Positions 59,090 to 64,000 of a DNA stretch of 64,000 nt are shown here, one piece after another. Within the stretch, counting starts at the first letter, position 1; every line of letters begins with the position of its first letter. Location of the stretch: the NCBI GenBank assembly GCA_009760855.2, contig WPIO01000161.1:345001-409000 (forward strand), read 5' to 3'. The notes under the pieces are model-generated. The model did no database searches. It was not told the origin of the DNA and was given only the letters and a program-made list of their open reading frames with translations. Source of the DNA: Cristatella mucedo (Eukaryota; Bryozoa; Phylactolaemata; Cristatellidae). The position numbers were made by a program, and so were the translations under genes.

Positions 59090-60120
59090 CGATGTCGTGC
59101 ATATCCGTCTGTAGCTTCGCAAAACTACGAGGACTGACTCGTTGGCGATGTTACGCAGGAGAGGTTTTTTTTCGTAGCGCACTCAAAGCCTATGCGGCTT
59201 TCGGTGCAGACTGCATACAATTCAGCAAAGTGAAAGTGCGATACTTAGCTTGCTGTGCAACGAGCAGTTGCCTACCGAAGGGGGCAGCAGGGCACAGCGA
59301 AGATATTGGTGAGCAGCAGGGTGCTCCGAGCTGGAAGAAATCAAGACGGAAGTTACATCGCCTGTCTTCCAGGCCTTGCCGGTTGTTGGCTTGGTACACA
59401 ATTGGATACATCGTGAGGGTAAAAAATAGAGGGGTGCCATCTGCGTAGTAGTTCGTCCCGGGGCGCACATTATCATAGGAACACCACTGGTCGGGAGGGC
59501 AGTCGGGTACGTAGCATGGAAGTAACAGCTCAGGACGACTGGAAAGGATGTGCCATATCGGCAGCAGGGGGAATAATATGTCGTTGCGTAAGAGCTGTGG
59601 AAGCAAGTTGCACAGTCTGGGACCTGCAGAGCGAAAGCTTCTTTCGCCAACGGTCTTTAATCGGAAGAATGGAACAGCTAGTTATATTTGTGCTCGTTTG
59701 TCGCGTGTTGTTGCTTCGCACTGGTCGCACCCTCCTCGAAAGTTAATATTGTCGATAGAGGACCTGAGGGCACGAGGAGGCTGAGACTGGTGCAGCAGTT
59801 CAGCTAGATGTGACCGAGCCCAGCCATGTGTGGATCAGAGTAAGGATTTCGCTCTGTGTCCGTTGATCGACTGGGACCCATCGAAGCTCCTCTAGTAAAG
59901 GAGATGCATGCATGGCTGAACCTCTTAGATTTGCTAACCAATCGTGCAGCCACATTTATCGACTGGTGCAGAGGCTTAATAGCTTTTTTTTACGGTAGCC
60001 TTGCCAAGACAGAATTACAATAGCCTACCCTAGACAGAATCGCCGAGCTAGTAAGAGCTTCAGCCAGCCACTGTAGTAGACAATCCCTAATCTTACAGGG
60101 ACAGAATCAGGGATCGAATT
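59090..60120 (-). mobile_element. LINE, second family, degenerate
   Basis: Minus strand from right to left: a LRWVPVNQRTQSEILTLIH segment (~59880-59825), then VGERSFRSAGPRLCNLLPQLL (~59680-59595), ending with GAAGCTACAGACGGATATGC at 59098-59117. Shares ends with 19510-21450 and the C-terminal motif with 47560-47965. It contains the second copy of the ~50-bp direct repeat (59691-59742). Confidence 0.65.
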
Positions 60121-60164
60121 TGATGGCTCGCTTATCATTATTATCTTGATGGCTGTGGATCGCT

Positions 60165-60290
60165 CTCCTCAATGAAGCATTCAAACTTCAAGCATTTATC
60201 TCACTTTGCAGCAAATGTAAAGCGCCTAGAAAGAGATTAAGTTCTCTGAGGGCGCTTTATCAAGTGCATTATTATTATTATTATTATCAA
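60165..60290 (+). mobile_element. LINE 3' end with ATT tail
   Basis: GCAGCAAATGTAAAGCGCCTAGAAAGAGATTAAGTTCTCTGAGGGCGCTTTATC then AAGTGCATT and ATT units; essentially consensus. Confidence 0.88.
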
Positions 60291-60530
60291 AGAGGACACC
60301 TAAATTCTGATCCTGCCGGCACTATGCTTTTCTACTTCCAGATTCTGTCACTCACTCTCGGGTTTCGTCAGTCTCTTGCTCCAGAATGCCTTTCGGAGAC
60401 TGCGCACACAGGCTGGGCATTTTATTATCGCCAGTCAGTTTATGAGCCTCTTTAGCGTCTATATGAAGGGTCTGGAGAGATGTTTAGTTCTCCCCCAGGA
60501 TGCCATGCAAAAATGAATGATTAGTATTTT
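60291..60530 (+). mobile_element. Older LINE 3' fragment
   Basis: CAGATTCTGTCACTCACTCTCGGG, GTCTCTTGCTCCAGAATGCC and a decayed 3' block (GGTCTGGAGAGATGTTTAGTTC) ending ATGCAAAAATGAATGATTAG. Confidence 0.6.
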
Positions 60531-62620
60531 TTCTTGCACTGCAGCAATATGTGTCGAACTCATCCTTGAGGCAGTCCTGACTGACAGATGGATGCCGACA
60601 TGGCGGCTGTACCACTTCCTGTCAACGAGGTGGTCTCCCCATGCTGCTCAAGTCTTCCGTGCTCTGTCAAGGCAGTTCTGAGTTGAACTACCAGGTTTCG
60701 TCGGAATAGTTGCTACCGTCAGGGACAAGTCGGAATTACCTGCTGTCATTTCTGGAAATGCACTGACCCTGTTTGCTTGCTACTTGTAAGCTGACTCACT
60801 GCGTCAAACAGTGCATCAGTAAAATGGTTGGGGACCCTCTCCGACTCAAAATGTTCAGTCTATTTATTATCCGATATTTTCTGTCCCCATTGTCCCATAC
60901 TTTTCTGCCCACCAGTTAGGTCGCGCATGCTAATAAGACAAGTCTTGCGAATGAGACCCAATATTAAGACTCCAAGTGACCTATACATGTTGCCAAGGGC
61001 GCTCGCTCAATACTAGTTCGGTTGACCACCAGAACAGTCGAAGCAATTTAACCGAGCAGATTCCGGCTAATTTGAGTGCCTCATTTATATTGTGGCTGGA
61101 GAGCCTTGGCCGCTGTCGCCATACTTGCTGCAGTGAGCACAGCAGAGGATGGCCTGCTGCAGGACTCGAACCCGTGACCTGTGTCATGGAAGGGACACGG
61201 GTCACCTCTCCCCCTCCTCTTGCTAAGGACCAGGGGCCAAAAGCGCAAGCGTGTTGCTCAACGACCCCCATCGGATGCTGCTGTTTGCGTGCGAATCGCC
61301 AGTATGTAAGGCCTCCTCTCGTGCAGGTGCTTTGTGGCGTCCAGTCAGGCAAAGGGGCCAGACTGCTGCATGGCCGGTGAGCAGCTTTTGGGCAGCTCGT
61401 GCCTGCGGAGCGGCTGACTGAAGGTCGCTATCGGCCTTGCGCCCGAGCCGTCTTCAAGCCGGTCAAATGTGTGCTCGCTCGTTGGCTCGTGGTGAATGCC
61501 CCTCCCACTTCCCTGTATGGCCTATACGGCCGGTGGCCTCCAGTTGTGGACAGAGTGTGACCACCTCGGTGCTCAGAGCTGTTGGATCGATCCGGCCTAT
61601 GCTCCAAAGAGTGATCGTTCGCTCTGCTGGCAGGCGGTTTGTCGCTTGAATCGACTTGCTGTCATCAGAATTGACTGCCAGCCAGATGCTGGGGGGGAGG
61701 CCACAAAGGCGATTGCTGCTGTAATATGCATGCCAGCACTGCCTTCGGTCGAGAGCCCCGTAGTACTAAAAGTTCGAACCAAGTGTCTCCTGATTTATTA
61801 GGTAGCGTGAATGCTACGCGTTTCACGTTTTTCATGATTTGTTGCTGCCTTTGTTTCGAGTATCTCTCCTGCAGGACGACTCCACAATCAGTTTGCCCTC
61901 AGATATTGGGCATCATTTGTTTAGTGCCCTGAGCAGAGCTTAAATCTCTTACCAGACGCTTTGCATAAGTGCAGATGGGATGGCAAAAGCCACAGAGCAA
62001 GCGCTGCCCTCCGTGCAAAGCATAGGAGGAAGCACAGAAGAGCCGGCGTAGATTGCCTACTGCAGCTACTGGCCTGGCTTTATTTTTGAGTTGCCCCAAA
62101 GAGTTGCCACCTCTACCACCCCTCGTCGATTCGACCTCGGCTCCGATGCTCTGGTCTAGTTGGATCGCTTGGAAGCCACAGTGGAGCAAGTATCGTAATG
62201 CTAATGTAATAAACTAATGTTCAGTCGTCCGCCGTGCAATTACTGACTCTTCAGGCCAGAGCTTCGTGTGCATCCAGGTGGGGGGTTTGGCTATAATTAC
62301 TTCCTAATGCCACAGTGCTACGATCGTCTTGTAATAAGATCAATGCAGTGACGTCAGGCCCAGCCGGATCATGGTCTCGTTGGCAGAGAGGGCGGAGGGC
62401 GTTATTCCAACGGCACGTGACTCGACGGTTTCGCACTCGTGCAAGTGCGACCCTCCATGTGCTCGCACGGCACCGAGTCGTCAATGGCTCATTATGTTCT
62501 CGTTCAAAGTTGATCGCTCGAAATCATGGCCGTTTTTACCGCTGCCCGATCGGATCGTTGCGTACATCGGACCTACAGCAGCTGCGCCGTTTGCATCTTA
62601 TGGCTCGGCGACTGAATTTG
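60531..62620. other. No supported gene
   Basis: One small exon-like segment, 61326-61375 (acceptor CTCTCGTGCAG, donor GTGAGC, reading VLCGVQSGKGARLLHG), has no partner. A reversed LINE/SINE 3' block lies at about 61913-61970. Other ORFs show no similarity. Confidence 0.35.
61085..61200 (-). mobile_element. SINE family B, partial
   Basis: GGCCGCTGTCGCCATACTTGCTGCAGTGAGC, then reversed B-box GGACTCGAACCCGTGACC; tail missing. Confidence 0.6.
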
Positions 62621-62626
62621 CTGCTC

Positions 62627-62627
<1 letters not shown>

Positions 62628-62666
<39 letters not shown>

Positions 62667-62710
62667 CTCTCTATCTCTCTCCTCTCTATCTCTCTCTGCC
62701 TCTCTGTTGG

Positions 62711-62802
<92 letters not shown>

Positions 62803-62827
62803 CTCTGTTGCTCCCTCTGCCTCTCTT

Positions 62828-62882
<55 letters not shown>
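62628..62882. repeat. (CTGT)n(CT)n compound microsatellite
   Basis: Seven CTGT units, imperfect CT repeats, then two long pure CT runs to 62882. A further CT run is at 63211-63231. Confidence 0.97.
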
Positions 62883-62884
<2 letters not shown>

Positions 62885-62997
62885 TGCAGGTCATTGCTGT
62901 ACTGCTTGCCGAGCTGCCATCCTTTCCGAGATGTCATCGTCATGCCCTATTCGGCCTGATTGATCCGCCATCACTGTGTGCACTCTCCTCTGTAGCA

Positions 62998-63146
62998 ATG
63001 AGGGCGTCGAGAGGCCGAGTGCTGGCGCCCGGCGCCACTCGGCGTCCGGTCGGCGAGGCGCCTGCCGAGAAAATCGTCACTGAAGCCGAGCTGCGCGTGA
63101 AGCAGCTGCTGGAAGCACAGCTCGACAGCTCCGTGACTTTGTCGAG
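62998..63146 (+). CDS. Probable BOLA3-like protein, first coding exon (partial)
   Basis: ATG (G at -3) opens an Arg/Ala-rich, acid-poor leader (MRASRGRVLAPGATRRPVGE) typical of a mitochondrial presequence, followed by KIVTEAELRVKQLLEAQL, which resembles the N-terminal helix of BOLA3 (TEGELRVxQIL type), then DSSVTLS and donor AG|GTACAC in phase 2. BOLA3 helps transfer 4Fe-4S clusters in mitochondria (family knowledge). The next exon, expected to carry the SGGCG motif, is not visible before the window ends. The match is short, so the call is tentative; another mitochondrial protein is possible. Confidence 0.5.
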
Positions 63147-64000
63147 GTACACCTCATCGGTAGCAGAGCGCTGCTTGTGCGCCGGCTCGAAGGCAGCCCG
63201 TGCCGTCCTGCTCTCTCTCTCTCTCTCTCTCTTTCTCATCTCGTTTACTCTCTGCCATCTGCTGTACTTGCTGGTCGCCTTAGCCTCTGCTCGATCCTGG
63301 ACCTTGCAGTAGCTGCTTTTATATATAGTGCTTGCTTAGACGTGTGGCAGTGTTACCTCGAGCTCCAGCGGCAATGAAGAGCGTGCCTTTTAGCAGCCGA
63401 AACGTCCGAAGTGCGAGGTGTTGCCTGGCACGGGTGTATGGCCCTGTAGCATCTAGCGACGGTGGAGCCACAGCGCAGAGCGTGTCACTCTTCGTGTGCG
63501 CTCCCAGCTCTGCTTGCCATCTTGCAAAGCTTGCTCTCACGGCCAGGCTTTGTGAGCACTGCTTGGTCGTACGCTGCCACAGGCGTCCAGGGCAAGAATG
63601 ACTTGAAGTGATTCGTCGGCTGCTGCCTTTACTTACTGGAGTGATGGCAACGTGCTGTTTGCATCGGCTTGCCCGAGTGCAGCTCGGGCAGCAGTTGCGA
63701 TGCATCTCTTCGCATGTGCGCGATTTGGTCGCACGTGACCCGCCCCCTTGCTGCCTCGCTTGCAGCCTTATGCTAAACATTGCCGGGTGGTTAGCATTGC
63801 GATTCTGGACCTCGAGGCGAGACGCGTGCTCCGGCTCGGGAAGTGGGAAGACTTGCCGATCACGATCGCTGCCTGCAGGCTTCTTCTGCCTGCAGAGCTC
63901 GGTTCGGTATTTCCCCCCCTGCCCTGCCCTGCCCTCTGCACGAGTGTGAATGCAGGTCAGTGCACCGGGCGCTCTTTAGAAGGCACCTAAGAATGCAGCT
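63147..64000. other. Right flank, one weak candidate exon
   Basis: 63766-63901 (+) follows a good acceptor (CTCGCTTGCAG) and reads PYAKHCRVVSIAILDLEARR, WEDLPITIAACRLLL before a weak donor (G|GTTCGG). Its entry phase (0) does not fit the preceding exon at 62998, and I recognise no family. Confidence 0.25.

Noticed and set aside
61496-61801. Cys-containing frame (CDHLGAQSCWIDPAY...) as a secreted peptide exon
   Set aside because: An AG precedes it but there is no matching donor or partner exon, and another frame is equally open.

Overview
This is nuclear DNA from an animal, most likely a protostome invertebrate. It shows spliced protein-coding exons with GT/AG borders, vertebrate-like housekeeping genes, a chitin-binding (peritrophin-type) secreted peptide, a neuropeptide-type GPCR, and dense non-LTR retrotransposons, tRNA-derived SINEs and very long dinucleotide and tetranucleotide microsatellites. 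I cannot place it to phylum from sequence alone. There is no bacterial-style gene organisation: most long open frames are microsatellite translations or transposon remnants, and the real genes are split into short exons that I reconstructed by hand from splice sites, phase and protein similarity.

Layout. 1-0.57 kb: 12-bp minisatellite running off the left edge. 3.09-3.48 kb (-): first coding exon of a CCK/sulfakinin-like GPCR. 3.9-21 kb: repeats, GC-rich stretches and LINE/SINE fragments with no gene I can support. 21.9-25.5 kb: a candidate 74-codon exon present twice in a ~400-bp inverted repeat, followed (+) by the last three exons of a small zinc-ribbon protein. 29.1-32.0 kb (-): a secreted C-type lectin gene. 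33.1-35 kb: an old LINE copy. 37.4 kb (+): a probable terminal exon of an unknown gene. 38.3-43.1 kb: a LINE 3' end, then an 830-bp CT/CTAT microsatellite that replaces the end of the integrase of a decayed LTR retrotransposon (-). 48.3-53.4 kb (+): a two-coding-exon secreted chitin-binding peptide gene with a TATA box and an antisense LINE in its intron. 54.6-58.2 kb (-): a complete six-exon MCTS1 orthologue. 63.0 kb (+): first coding exon of a probable BOLA3-like mitochondrial protein that runs off the right edge.

The genes do not form a pathway. MCTS1 (translation re-initiation) and the BOLA3-like gene (mitochondrial Fe-S assembly) are housekeeping genes. The lectin and the chitin-binding peptide are small secreted proteins, plausibly of immunity or of gut or cuticle lining. 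The GPCR belongs to peptide signalling. The repeat story is the most coherent system here: one CR1/L2-like LINE family with a conserved 3' stem-loop and ATT tail, and a tRNA-derived SINE family that carries a similar 3' end, suggesting the SINE borrows the LINE machinery.
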